Of a DNA stretch of 64,000 bases, positions 27,261 to 35,787 are shown piece after piece. The stretch comes from an uncultured Armatimonadota bacterium (GTDB lineage Bacteria; Armatimonadota; Fimbriimonadia; Fimbriimonadales; Fimbriimonadaceae). Position 1 is the first letter of the stretch; every line of letters starts with the position of its first letter. The position numbers and the translations under genes were made by a program. A model generated the notes under the pieces. It did no database searches and was not told where the DNA came from. It saw only the letters and a list, made by a program, of their open reading frames with translations. Location: positions 1 through 64,000 of the forward strand of contig CAIUHP010000081.1 in NCBI GenBank assembly GCA_903899015.1. Direction: 5' to 3'.

Positions 27261-28277
27261 TCAAGGGTGCAAGTGTTTTGTTAAGAACATTTTGATCTTG
27301 TCCAATGCGATCGGATTTACTGGTCCCTCGTATGCGTCGTCGTTCTTACCTGTCGTTGGCTTGAAGTTGTGGCTTGTATTTGGAACGATGAGTACCTCAG
27401 TTGCCCCTTTCGATCGAGCTTTCAACGCCGCCTCCAGTTTTGGAGTATCTCGCTCAGGCGAGACTTGAGTGTCATTGGCGCCATTCAGAACTAGAACATC
27501 GCCAGGGTAGTTCTTGGCGAGGTCGCAAGGGTCTATTCGGCAGTAGGATTGCATAAGTTTTGCCACGGTTGGGTTAAAGAGGGCAGTCAAGCCGGGAGGA
27601 ACATCTGCGGGGAATGTGCCGGTTTTGGCGACTTGAGCGGTTGCTTTATCCACTGCATCAAGGTACATCTTTCGAACGGGACCAGCCTGCTTCTGCTTAT
27701 CCAGGGCTCGCCCGATCTGTTCGTGCAGAATCGGTCCCATTGGCCTTCCCGCACCTCCCATTGTAACAATGGCTGCCGGTTGATCTTTTTTGCCGGCGAG
27801 ATTGCTTCCGATCTGCAGGGCGATTTCGGATCCTTCGCTATGACCGATAATCGCAACTCGTTTCCCATCAACCGAAGGCTGCGACTGCAAAAAGCGCATG
27901 GCATTCGTAGCATCGTCTACAAAATTTTCCCACTTGAAGAACTCGGAGTAATCCTCCGATTTCATCTTTTTGAAGAGAGGCATGTAGGTGTGGCTCGCTC
28001 GCTTATCGAATCTCAGCGTAGCAAAACCGCTTTGGTTCAAAGTCGTGGAGATCTCTTTTAGCAAATTCGTGACGAGCTGGGGTGGTTGATTTCCATTCCG
28101 GTCTGTTCGACCGCTTCCTGGTAATAGGAGCACTCCGGGGACCTTTACTCCGGGGGCATGTTTGGGAATCGATAAGGTGCCCGAAAGCACCATTCCTCCC
28201 GCACCTGTAATCTTAACTTCCGTTTCCGTGGTTCCCTGAAGAAACGCCATCGCCGCCAATCCCATTGCCAGAATCAT
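27261..28277 (-). CDS. Exported alpha/beta hydrolase
   Basis: The short hydrophobic N-terminus (MILAMGLAAMAFLQG) suggests a signal sequence. A dienelactone-hydrolase/BAAT-like fold follows: VPGVLLLPGSGRTDRNGN (oxyanion loop), the nucleophile Ser in IGHSEGSEIALQIG, Asp in VLNGANDTQVSP and His in VPNTSHNF. Length 338 aa. It probably hydrolyses an ester or similar bond in the envelope, but the substrate is unknown. A perfect inverted repeat lies just upstream of the start. Confidence 0.88.
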   Translation of the reverse strand: MILAMGLAAMAFLQGTTETEVKITGAGGMVLSGTLSIPKHAPGVKVPGVLLLPGSGRTDRNGNQPPQLVTNLLKEISTTLNQSGFATLRFDKRASHTYMPLFKKMKSEDYSEFFKWENFVDDATNAMRFLQSQPSVDGKRVAIIGHSEGSEIALQIGSNLAGKKDQPAAIVTMGGAGRPMGPILHEQIGRALDKQKQAGPVRKMYLDAVDKATAQVAKTGTFPADVPPGLTALFNPTVAKLMQSYCRIDPCDLAKNYPGDVLVLNGANDTQVSPERDTPKLEAALKARSKGATEVLIVPNTSHNFKPTTGKNDDAYEGPVNPIALDKIKMFLTKHLHP

Positions 28278-28297
28278 TTTCGAATTACACTCCCGTG

Positions 28298-28321
28298 ATA
28301 TTTAGATGAATGTCTAAATAT
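28298..28321 (-). promoter_or_regulatory. Inverted-repeat operator candidate upstream of hydrolase
   Basis: ATATTTAGA (28298-28306), 6 bases, TCTAAATAT (28313-28321) is a perfect 9-bp inverted repeat about 20-45 bases ahead of the hydrolase start. AT-rich symmetry of this kind is common for ArsR- or MarR-type operators. No regulator gene is adjacent. Confidence 0.5.
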
Positions 28322-28399
28322 ACTCTGTCCGGCATAGAAGGGTTGCGTGGGAACCGAGGTTCTGACCATCCCCACAACCCATCTCTCGGTCGAGAGACT

Positions 28400-29980
28400 T
28401 TAGATTGGGCCTTTCTTTGCGTAAACCGCTTGCGCCAGCGCTCCAAGGTCGACTCGAACACTTCCTGGAAGGGTGATTGAGTCCTCAGTGAGGAGTTGAT
28501 AGGCTTCGGCTCCCTTAGCGTTCAAGATCGGCCGTACTGCGTTGTAGAGTTCACTTGCGATGCCTCCTACTTGTTGTGCCCGAAGTCGGGCAGATTGCTC
28601 GGCATAAGAAAGAAGGAGGAGGTCGGATACGGCACCAATTCCAATTTGGTCCTTCGGGCTGATGGATAGAGCCTTGCCTGCTAATTCAGATAAGAATGAA
28701 TCTCCAACCGCGACGCCGGAGACTCGACCATCTTTGACTCGTCGGGCCAATCGCTCGGCAATGAAAAGACGATTTATTTCGTTGGTTCCCTCATAAATTC
28801 GGCTCACCCGAGCATCTCGATAATGGCGAGCGATTGGGAATTCTTCAGTGAAACCGTATCCTCCGTAGACCTGGACTGCCTCATCTACAATCCACGACTC
28901 AGCCTCGGTGGCAAACACCTTGCAGGCGCTACATTCAATCGCGTATTCCTCGGCCGCCTTTCGGTTGCCGTCGACGCTTCCTCCGAATTGATCGAAAGCG
29001 CTATCGATCATCGCACCCGTGCGGTAAATCATCGCTTCTGCGGTAAAGAATAGGGCTGCCATCGTGGCGAATTTCTTCTGAATGAGCCCAAAGCTAGAAA
29101 TGGATTGGCCGAATTGCTTGCGGTCAAGCGCATAGTTTGCCGCGACGCCCATCGCATCTCTCGCAGGCCCCATCGACATCGAAGCGAGTTTGAACCGACC
29201 AATATTAAGCGCGTTGAAGGCAACGTGGTGGCCCTGTCCTTCTTGGTGGAGTAGGTTTTCAACTGGTACTTCAGCGTTCTCAAGAATCAAGCGAGCAGTT
29301 GAAGAGCCCTTCAGCCCCATTTTGTGTTCTTCCCGAGAGACACTTACGCCAGGAAATGATTTCTCCACGAGGAACGCGCTGAACTTCTCCCCGTCGATCT
29401 TCGCCATCACGAGGAACATGTCCGCCCACTTGGCGTTACTGATCCACATTTTGGTTCCGTTCAAAATGTACTTGTCGCCTCTGCGATCCGCCCGGGTAGA
29501 CGCCGAAAGTGCGTCGCTACCGCTGTTTGGTTCGCTTAAGGCATACGCGCCGATCCATTCTCCCGAGGCTAGACGGGGAAGATATTGAGCTTTTTGAGCG
29601 TCGGTACCGAAAAGAGAGATTCCCACTTGGCTGATGCCGCTTGTGATGCCATAAGTGACGCTAAACGAGCCGTTGAGGCTCATGAACTCAAGGATCCGGG
29701 CGGCTAGGTTCTTAGGCAAGCCAAGTCCCCCAAATTCATCCGGGCTGTCAATTCCGCACAGTCCCAGATCCCCAGCTTTTCGAATCAGGTTCGGCATGAG
29801 GCCATCTTCCTGATGGTCCAGTCTCTCGACGAGCGGCAATACTTCTTTGCGGCTGAATTGCTCAGCAGTATCGATCATCAAGGCATCATCACCTTGGAAT
29901 TGCTCAGCCGTGAAAATGAGGGAAGGGGTTTGCGAATAGAAGGCGCATCCGACCGGAACAGCGTCGTTCGAGGGCATCAT
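28400..29980 (-). CDS. Acyl-CoA dehydrogenase
   Basis: FAD-dependent oxidation of acyl-CoA thioesters, as in fatty-acid or branched-chain amino-acid breakdown. Landmarks are AYALSEPNSGSDALS, MWISNAKWADMFLVMAK, the FAD/dimer region DRKQFGQSISSFGLIQKKFA, VQVYGGYGFTEEFPIARHYRDARV and the catalytic glutamate segment RIYEGTNEINRLFIAERLARR. The 526-aa length exceeds the usual 380 because of a C-terminal helical extension of about 130 residues, as in the very-long-chain class (FadE/ACAD9-like). Substrate chain length cannot be set from sequence. Confidence 0.94.
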   Translation of the reverse strand: MMPSNDAVPVGCAFYSQTPSLIFTAEQFQGDDALMIDTAEQFSRKEVLPLVERLDHQEDGLMPNLIRKAGDLGLCGIDSPDEFGGLGLPKNLAARILEFMSLNGSFSVTYGITSGISQVGISLFGTDAQKAQYLPRLASGEWIGAYALSEPNSGSDALSASTRADRRGDKYILNGTKMWISNAKWADMFLVMAKIDGEKFSAFLVEKSFPGVSVSREEHKMGLKGSSTARLILENAEVPVENLLHQEGQGHHVAFNALNIGRFKLASMSMGPARDAMGVAANYALDRKQFGQSISSFGLIQKKFATMAALFFTAEAMIYRTGAMIDSAFDQFGGSVDGNRKAAEEYAIECSACKVFATEAESWIVDEAVQVYGGYGFTEEFPIARHYRDARVSRIYEGTNEINRLFIAERLARRVKDGRVSGVAVGDSFLSELAGKALSISPKDQIGIGAVSDLLLLSYAEQSARLRAQQVGGIASELYNAVRPILNAKGAEAYQLLTEDSITLPGSVRVDLGALAQAVYAKKGPI

Positions 29981-30056
29981 AGATAGTAATTATGATGGGT
30001 CGCTCAACCCAGAGATGGTACGTTTCCTTCGATTTACGCTGAGATTGCCTTGAGCG

Positions 30057-31037
30057 TTACTTCAAGCGATGGATATGGGTAAATGGCCACCAAACCATTT
30101 CTGCCTTGCCGATCACCTCATCACGGGTAATCAGACCCCAAACGCGCCCATCGTGAGAGTTGTTTCGATTGTCACCCATCATTAAGAAGTGGCCGGGCGG
30201 CACCTTTTGTGCCGGGAGCGACAATGCCGCTTTTTGCTCACTCGAATTTGAAAGCTGGAATTTGCGTGCCACATGATACGGAATCTTATCGCCCGGTAAG
30301 CCATCGGTACGTGGATCCGCTGCGTTCGCGTCGAGTTCGGTGTAGTTCAGAGGAATGACCTCGCCCTTATAATTGACAAGTTTGAAGTTCGCCAGCGTCA
30401 GATCTTTTTTGGCGTCGTCCGATACCACTCGGAAACTCTGGCAAGGTTCTTCTTGGTCGATACAGTCAGAGTAAGTCTTATAGGGCTCTGGAACGGCGAT
30501 GCCGTTTCGATAGACCACACCTTTTTTGATCTCGACAAGGTCTCCTGGCGCGCCAATACACCTTTTAACATAGTCCATCTTCAGTTCGCCGTCCGCATCG
30601 AGGTCACTATGGCGTATGGCCGCAACTGCTGGGGGATGGAAAACAATAATGTCTCCCGCCGAAGGTTCGCTGTATCGGTAAACGGCCTTGTTCGCGACAA
30701 TGAAGTCATTGACTTCTAGGGTCGGCCACATTGATCCTGATGGGACTAGGAAAGCCTGGACTCCAAATGGACGGATGACCATGAACACGAAGACGCCGGC
30801 ATAGATGAAAGCATCGAGCATCTCATTGAAGAACTTTGCCGCCGCATACGGGGTAGACCGTAAGTGAATGCGTGTGTTCCTTAGGTAGGGAACAACTGCC
30901 AAGCGAAGGATTGTGAGAACCGCGACGAACAAAACAACATGACTGAGTGGCGTTCGGGCAAGCCCATCCACTAGTTCCCGTGTTCCCGCAGGTTGAGCTT
31001 GTGCAATTGGCAGCATCCAGTAATTAAACGCCGTCAT
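30057..31037 (-). CDS. lepB: Signal peptidase I (second copy)
   Basis: Membrane peptidase that removes signal peptides from exported proteins. The catalytic Ser S102 is in LVPSGSMWPTL and the general-base Lys K158 in MDYVKRCIGAPGD; box E GDNRNNSHDGRVWG is intact. N-terminal spans lie at about residues 33-50 and 75-92. It is strikingly similar to the other signal peptidase at 31569, including the region NEMLDAFIYAGVFVFM, so it looks like a recent duplicate, separated by a tRNA. Both appear catalytically complete. Confidence 0.95.
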   Translation of the reverse strand: MTAFNYWMLPIAQAQPAGTRELVDGLARTPLSHVVLFVAVLTILRLAVVPYLRNTRIHLRSTPYAAAKFFNEMLDAFIYAGVFVFMVIRPFGVQAFLVPSGSMWPTLEVNDFIVANKAVYRYSEPSAGDIIVFHPPAVAAIRHSDLDADGELKMDYVKRCIGAPGDLVEIKKGVVYRNGIAVPEPYKTYSDCIDQEEPCQSFRVVSDDAKKDLTLANFKLVNYKGEVIPLNYTELDANAADPRTDGLPGDKIPYHVARKFQLSNSSEQKAALSLPAQKVPPGHFLMMGDNRNNSHDGRVWGLITRDEVIGKAEMVWWPFTHIHRLK

Positions 31038-31167
31038 TCTCCTAAAAGATTCCTGGTAATTGCAGAAATTTACATTCAGGAGCGGTTCAAGTAAGACCCT
31101 AATTTAGAGGCATCTGCCGAGCGATTTGCCCGGCAACCCGCCGTCAAGGGTATCATCTTCCCCGGTG

Positions 31168-31243
31168 GGGCCTGTAGCTCAGGGGTTAGAGCGTGCGGCT
31201 CATAACCGCTTGGTCGGGGGTTCGATCCCCCCCGGGCCCACCA
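31168..31243 (+). tRNA. tRNA with CAT anticodon (Ile2 or Met)
   Basis: A complete cloverleaf: acceptor GGGCCTG with CGGGCCC, D-arm GCTC/GAGC, anticodon loop CTCATAA (CAT at 31201-31203), T-arm GGGGG-TTCGATC-CCCCC, and an encoded CCA at 31241-31243. The acceptor has C4-G69 and C5-G68, and the loop resembles known tRNA-Ile2 genes, in which C34 is modified to lysidine by TilS. It could instead be elongator Met. It lies on the strand opposite to the flanking lepB genes. Confidence 0.93.
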
Positions 31244-31568
31244 AAAAACTTCAGTCCGGCCCTACCCCCGGGCACGCGGTATTTTTCATACTGCCAACCA
31301 GTTTTCGAATTTCCTTCGTATTTTAGGTTTGGGACGCGGTGCGCGTGGATGCGCGGAAGTTGCTCTTCGAAAAAGCGTCGACAAATTGATTGGCTCGTTG
31401 TCGAAGCTGCAGTCTCCCGCCATCTATACAGCGGTCTCTCGATGCGTCCCGAATGGGGACCCATGCACGGTTTCAACGCAGCATTGGATCATAGTGAAGG
31501 GACGAATCCCCGGTCCTTTGCACCGGGGAAGGGAATTCGTTTAAATCCGCGCTACATGAGGTTGCGAG
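31244..31568. other. Intergenic stretch between tRNA and lepB
   Basis: A 325-base region with no convincing gene. Short overlapping reading frames occur on both strands without ribosome sites. No duplicate of the tRNA 3' end and no integrase remnant is visible, so I see no sign of an integrated element. Confidence 0.5.
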
Positions 31569-32552
31569 TTATCGCGTGAGGTGCATGCGGAGCAGGGGCC
31601 ACCAGACGATTTCGGCTCGGCCGATGATTTGATCGCGGGGGACCAGTCCCCAGCCTCGACCATCGAAGGAGTTGTTTCGATTGTCACCCATCATGAGATA
31701 GAACCCAGCCGGGACCTTTTGGGCAGGCAACGCTTCGGCTTTCTTTTCTTCGTCAGGGTCAGGGATCGCAAATTTGTCCGCTACGTGGTACGGCGCGTTG
31801 TTCTCCATGAAGTTGTCCACTTGGGGACTAGGAGAGTTGGCATCGCGGTCCGTGTAGTTAAGCGGAATGATTTCGCCCTTGTAACTGATGAGCTTGAAGC
31901 TTGCCATGGTGAGTTGCTTCTTGTCGTCATCTGACAGGGCCTGGAATTCTTGGCACTCGGCATTCTCGTGCTTGTCGTTGCATCGAGAATAAGCTTTGTA
32001 GGTCTCATTGACCATTTGACCGTTACGGTAAAGGACTCCCTTCTTGAGCTCGATGATGTCGCCCGGAGTTCCAATACATCGCTTGATGAAGTCAACCTTC
32101 ATCAAGCCTTGGGCATCAACCTGGTCGGGGCTGAGCTTAGCAGTTGCTGGCGGACGGAAAACGACCACGTCGTTTACCTTTGGATTGCTATATCGGTACA
32201 CCGCTTTGTTAGCAACGATAAAGTCGTTGACATACAAAGTGGGCCACATGGATCCACTAGGGATCAAGAATGCCTGAACTCCAAACGGTCGGATCAACAT
32301 AAACACGAACACACCGGCATAAATGAATGCGTCAAGCATTTCATTTAAGAATCGGGCAAGTGCGTAAACCGACGATCGCTTGTGGGCCGGTGTCTTGGTG
32401 AGGATCGGATAGATCCCAACACGGATCACCGTGAGAACAACGACAAAAATGACAACCTGGCTCAGCGGAGTGCGAGCCAGGCTATCAACGAGTTCTCGAG
32501 TACCACCCGATTGCGCTTGGGCAACGGGAAGCCAGGAAGTGTCGAAGGGCAC
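31569..32552 (-). CDS. lepB: Signal peptidase I
   Basis: Type I leader peptidase, 327 aa. Two N-terminal spans (about 33-50 and 74-92) precede the catalytic Ser S101 in LIPSGSMWPTL and Lys K157 in VDFIKRCIGTPGD; GDNRNNSFDGRGWG is box E. It sits 3 bases after rplS in the order trmD-rplS-lepB, the ancestral arrangement found in many bacteria, so this is probably the original of the two copies and 30057-31037 the duplicate. Confidence 0.96.
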   Translation of the reverse strand: MPFDTSWLPVAQAQSGGTRELVDSLARTPLSQVVIFVVVLTVIRVGIYPILTKTPAHKRSSVYALARFLNEMLDAFIYAGVFVFMLIRPFGVQAFLIPSGSMWPTLYVNDFIVANKAVYRYSNPKVNDVVVFRPPATAKLSPDQVDAQGLMKVDFIKRCIGTPGDIIELKKGVLYRNGQMVNETYKAYSRCNDKHENAECQEFQALSDDDKKQLTMASFKLISYKGEIIPLNYTDRDANSPSPQVDNFMENNAPYHVADKFAIPDPDEEKKAEALPAQKVPAGFYLMMGDNRNNSFDGRGWGLVPRDQIIGRAEIVWWPLLRMHLTR

Positions 32553-32555
32553 GGG

Positions 32556-32906
32556 TTAGCGTCGCTCTTTAATTCGGGCGTCCTTACCAACCTTATCTCG
32601 AAGGTAGTAAAGCTTGGCTCGTCGAACCTTACCGCGTCGGGTTACTTCGAACTTGGCCACGTTTGGAGAGTGGACCGGGAATGTTCGCTCGACACCAACG
32701 CTGTTGGAAATCTTTCGGAGGGTGATGGTTTCACCGATTCCACCGTGCTTAACTGCGATGACAACGCCTTCAAATACCTGAATGCGCTCTTTGCCACCTT
32801 CACGGACTTTAACCGAAGCCTTTACTGTGTCTCCTGGCCAAATCTTGGGCAGGTCTGTTTTCAGGTAAGGCTGAGCAATGCTTTCTAAAATTGCGGCTTT
32901 GGACAT
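32556..32906 (-). CDS. rplS: Ribosomal protein bL19
   Basis: The 116-aa protein has the L19 SH3-like fold: [90 protein letters not shown] is characteristic in order. It sits at the 30S-50S interface. Located between trmD and lepB, with 114 bases to trmD and 3 to lepB. A normal, intact gene. Confidence 0.98.
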   Translation of the reverse strand: MSKAAILESIAQPYLKTDLPKIWPGDTVKASVKVREGGKERIQVFEGVVIAVKHGGIGETITLRKISNSVGVERTFPVHSPNVAKFEVTRRGKVRRAKLYYLRDKVGKDARIKERR

Positions 32907-33020
32907 GTTTAACTTTCTTCCGTTTTAATCCCCGTAGGGTTTTTTCTGAACGGCAACCATCTCTGAGCCGTATCAAACTCTTACCCAGCGGCACGACGGA
33001 AGGCCGTGCTTAGGTGCAAC

Positions 33021-33752
33021 TTAGGAGGATAGCACATCCAAGTCTTTCTTATCCAGGTTTGCTTTCGCTAGTAGGTCAGGACGCACTCTCTTGGTTGCCA
33101 AAAGTGCCTGTTGACGCCTCCACTTTCGAATAGCTTCATGGTTTCCGCTTTTGAGAACTTCCGGAATAGGCACTCCACGCCATGTTTCTGGGCGGGTGTA
33201 GTTAGGGGCGCTGAGCAAGCCGTCGCTATGGCTGTCGGCAGCAAGACTCTCCGCCGAACCGAGAACTTTTGGCAGGAGTCTGACAACCGCGTCGCACATT
33301 ACGAGTGCTGGCAATTCTCCATTGGTCAGGATGAAGTCTCCAATGCTCACCGAGTGGGTGGCGCACTGGTCAATCACTCTTTGATCGATTCCTTCGTAAT
33401 GTCCGCAAAGAAATACCAGTCGTTCCAAAGAAGCGAACTCACGTGCGAGAGCTTGGGAGAAAGGAACACCCGTCGGGTCGGTGGAAATGATCGCGGTTCG
33501 AGGGGACCGGTGGACTGGGTCCGCATCAATGGATTCAAGAGCTAGCGCCACCGGTTCCGCTCGGATCAGCATCCCAGGTTCTCCCCCGTAGGGTACGTCA
33601 TCCACTTTCAGATGGCCATCGTAACAAAAGTCACGAGGATTTACAGTGCCAAATTGAACCGCGCCTGCATCCGAAGCTCGCTTCATCATGCTGTGGTTCA
33701 GCAAGTCTAGAATCATGCCTGGAAAAAGGCTGACGAAGTCCACGCGAAGCAT
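33021..33752 (-). CDS. trmD: tRNA (guanine-N1)-methyltransferase
   Basis: Methylates G37 of tRNAs reading CNN/GNN codons, preventing frameshifting. The SPOUT knot region appears as LVFLCGHYEGIDQRVIDQ and SIGDFILTNGELPALVMCDAVVRLLPKVLG, and the N-terminus MLRVDFVSLFPGMI is standard. C-terminal YTRPETWRGVPIPEVLKSGNHEAIRKWRR is the tRNA-binding tail. Length 243 aa is typical. It leads the trmD-rplS-lepB operon on the minus strand; rimM, often ahead of it, is absent here. Confidence 0.97.
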   Translation of the reverse strand: MLRVDFVSLFPGMILDLLNHSMMKRASDAGAVQFGTVNPRDFCYDGHLKVDDVPYGGEPGMLIRAEPVALALESIDADPVHRSPRTAIISTDPTGVPFSQALAREFASLERLVFLCGHYEGIDQRVIDQCATHSVSIGDFILTNGELPALVMCDAVVRLLPKVLGSAESLAADSHSDGLLSAPNYTRPETWRGVPIPEVLKSGNHEAIRKWRRQQALLATKRVRPDLLAKANLDKKDLDVLSS

Positions 33753-33939
33753 CTGCAGAGCTTACTCGGTCCATTCCGAGGCATCCAAAAGAGAACCGGC
33801 GAGAAATACTTGACAGCAAGTCGCTTTTGACAAGTGCTCAGACCCATCCACCGTCTGTGCGTCCATAGACCTCATGGGCGACAGGATGGAGTCGCGGGGG
33901 TAGAATTGATGCCAGTCCCAGCCTTTTTTTGGAGCATCT

Positions 33940-34320
33940 ATGTCGAATATTCCTACAGATTTGAAGTACGCAAAGTCCCACGAGTGGGTGAGTCTAGACG
34001 GTGACGTCGCAACGATCGGTATCACCGATTTCGCACAATCTGAACTTGGCGACGTGGTCTACGTTGAACTCCCGGAGGTAGGAAGAACCTTGCAAGCGGG
34101 CGAGACGTTCGGCAGCGTTGAGAGTGTTAAGACGGTTAGCGACGTTTATGCTCCCATCGCAGGCGAGGTCATTGAAGTAAACGGATCGCTTGGCGCCCAG
34201 TCGGAACTCGTTAATTCCGATCCATACGGTAAGGGATTCATGCTTAAGATTCGGGTCTCCGATGCGTCCGCTCTCGGTGGTCTACTTGACGCCGAAGGTT
34301 ACCAAGCCGTCGTAGGATAA
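33940..34320 (+). CDS. gcvH: Glycine cleavage system H protein
   Basis: Lipoyl carrier that shuttles the aminomethyl group between the P, T and L proteins. The 126-aa protein has [20 protein letters not shown], the lipoyl lysine K64 in [13 protein letters not shown] and [10 protein letters not shown] near the end. A GGAG ribosome site is 6 bases before the ATG. A TAGAAT box at 33901-33906 fits a promoter. First gene of gcvH-gcvPA-gcvPB; the lipoate ligase at 38146 probably modifies it. gcvT is not in the window. Confidence 0.97.
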   Translation: MSNIPTDLKYAKSHEWVSLDGDVATIGITDFAQSELGDVVYVELPEVGRTLQAGETFGSVESVKTVSDVYAPIAGEVIEVNGSLGAQSELVNSDPYGKGFMLKIRVSDASALGGLLDAEGYQAVVG

Positions 34321-34452
34321 GTGGTCGAGTAGGTTCATAAAATTCTGCCGGCGCGCTCCAATAAAGTGCCGGCAAAGTTTAGTGAACTCAAGGGCCTTAT
34401 TCCGTTACATAGCAGTGACAGCACTGCGCACTCCTCGTCCCACAACCCAAAT

Positions 34453-35787
34453 ATGCCTTACATTCCACATACTGATTCCGATCGCCGTGAGATGCTTGCC
34501 ACTATCGGCGCCCAATCGATTGATGAACTGTTTCGTGAGATTCCGGAAAAACTAAGAGTCGCTCCTGGTTCCCTCGATCTTCCTCCCGCACTTGACGAGC
34601 CTCGACTTATGGCTCATCTATGGGAACTCAGCAAGAAGAACGTCAACCTTGCCGACGTTACTTGCTTTTTGGGAGCGGGAGTTTATGACCGATATATTCC
34701 TGCCACCGTGGGTGCTGTCATTTCTCGCGGAGAATTCCTGACCTCTTATACTCCCTACCAACCAGAGGCATCCCAAGGTTATCTCCAAGCGATTTACGAA
34801 TTCCAAACGATGATTTCCGAAATCTATGGGATGGATCTGTCGAATGCGTCGATGTACGATGGGGCGACCTCGATGGCCGAGGCCGCGATTATGGCGACTG
34901 GAATCAAACATCGGGACAAAGTAGCAGTGAGCGAAGCGGTTCACCCTCACTACCGACAGGTACTCGATACTTACTGCTGGTCCATGGGCATCGAAGTCAT
35001 CACCCTTCCTGCCGTGGCAACCGGTGTCACCGATCTTTCAGCCGCTGCCGATGCGGCGTGCATCATCCTGCAATATCCCAACTTCTTCGGAACAATCGAA
35101 GACTTAGCGGCTCAGCGAGCGGCTTGCGATTCTAGCGAAGCGCTCATGATTGTCGTTGCCGATCCGGTAGCTTGCGCGTTGCTGAAACCGCCCGGAGCCT
35201 TCGGTGCTGATATCGTAGTCGGTGAAGGCCAGTCATTGGGTGTCGCCATGGGACTCGGCGGACCCATGGTGGGACTTTTCACATGCAAGAAATCCTTGAT
35301 TCGCCAGATCCCCGGACGTATTGTTGGCAAAACGAAGGAAGCTCACGGAGAGAAGCCGGGCTACGTGATGACGCTTCGAACTCGTGAACAAGATATTCGA
35401 CGTGAGAAAGCAACGTCTAATATCTGTACCAATGAAGCCCTGATGGCCCTCGCTGCAACCGTTCACATGATTGCTCTCGGCAAGAACGGTATGCGCGAAG
35501 TGGCGACCGCAAGTGTTCGAAACACACAATACGCCATTCAGCAACTGACCGCAGCAGGAGCGAAGCTGCATTACTCCGGCAGAGTGTTTGGCGAGTTCGT
35601 TCTTGAGCTTCCGAAGGATCCGACCGTCGTACGAGACGCCCTGCTTGAAAAGGGAATTCTTTGCGGACTACCCCTTGGTTCGTATTACGATGAACTCAAG
35701 AACTGTCTCCTGGTTGCCGTAACCGAACTTCGAACTAAGGATCAAATCGAGACATATGCTTCGGCTCTAAAGGAGGTGCTGGCATGA
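34453..35787 (+). CDS. gcvPA: Glycine dehydrogenase (decarboxylating) subunit 1
   Basis: N-terminal half of the split P protein. The ATG at 34453 gives MPYIPHTDSDRREMLATIGA, matching the family start; the longer frame from 34366 adds 29 unrelated residues. Typical sequence includes FLGAGVYDRYIPATVGAVISRGEFLTSYTPYQPE, YDGATSMAEA and CTNEALMALAATVHM. At 444 aa it is normal. It heterodimerises with GcvPB, with which it overlaps by four bases (ATGA), to decarboxylate glycine and load the H protein. Confidence 0.96.
   Translation: MPYIPHTDSDRREMLATIGAQSIDELFREIPEKLRVAPGSLDLPPALDEPRLMAHLWELSKKNVNLADVTCFLGAGVYDRYIPATVGAVISRGEFLTSYTPYQPEASQGYLQAIYEFQTMISEIYGMDLSNASMYDGATSMAEAAIMATGIKHRDKVAVSEAVHPHYRQVLDTYCWSMGIEVITLPAVATGVTDLSAAADAACIILQYPNFFGTIEDLAAQRAACDSSEALMIVVADPVACALLKPPGAFGADIVVGEGQSLGVAMGLGGPMVGLFTCKKSLIRQIPGRIVGKTKEAHGEKPGYVMTLRTREQDIRREKATSNICTNEALMALAATVHMIALGKNGMREVATASVRNTQYAIQQLTAAGAKLHYSGRVFGEFVLELPKDPTVVRDALLEKGILCGLPLGSYYDELKNCLLVAVTELRTKDQIETYASALKEVLA

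Noticed and set aside
33753-33939. Glycine riboswitch ahead of gcvH
   Set aside because: The conserved core of the aptamer is absent; only a plain TAGAAT box and a ribosome site can be recognised.
33762-34025. 87-codon minus-strand frame over the gcvH start
   Set aside because: It overlaps a certain gene and shows no coding signature.
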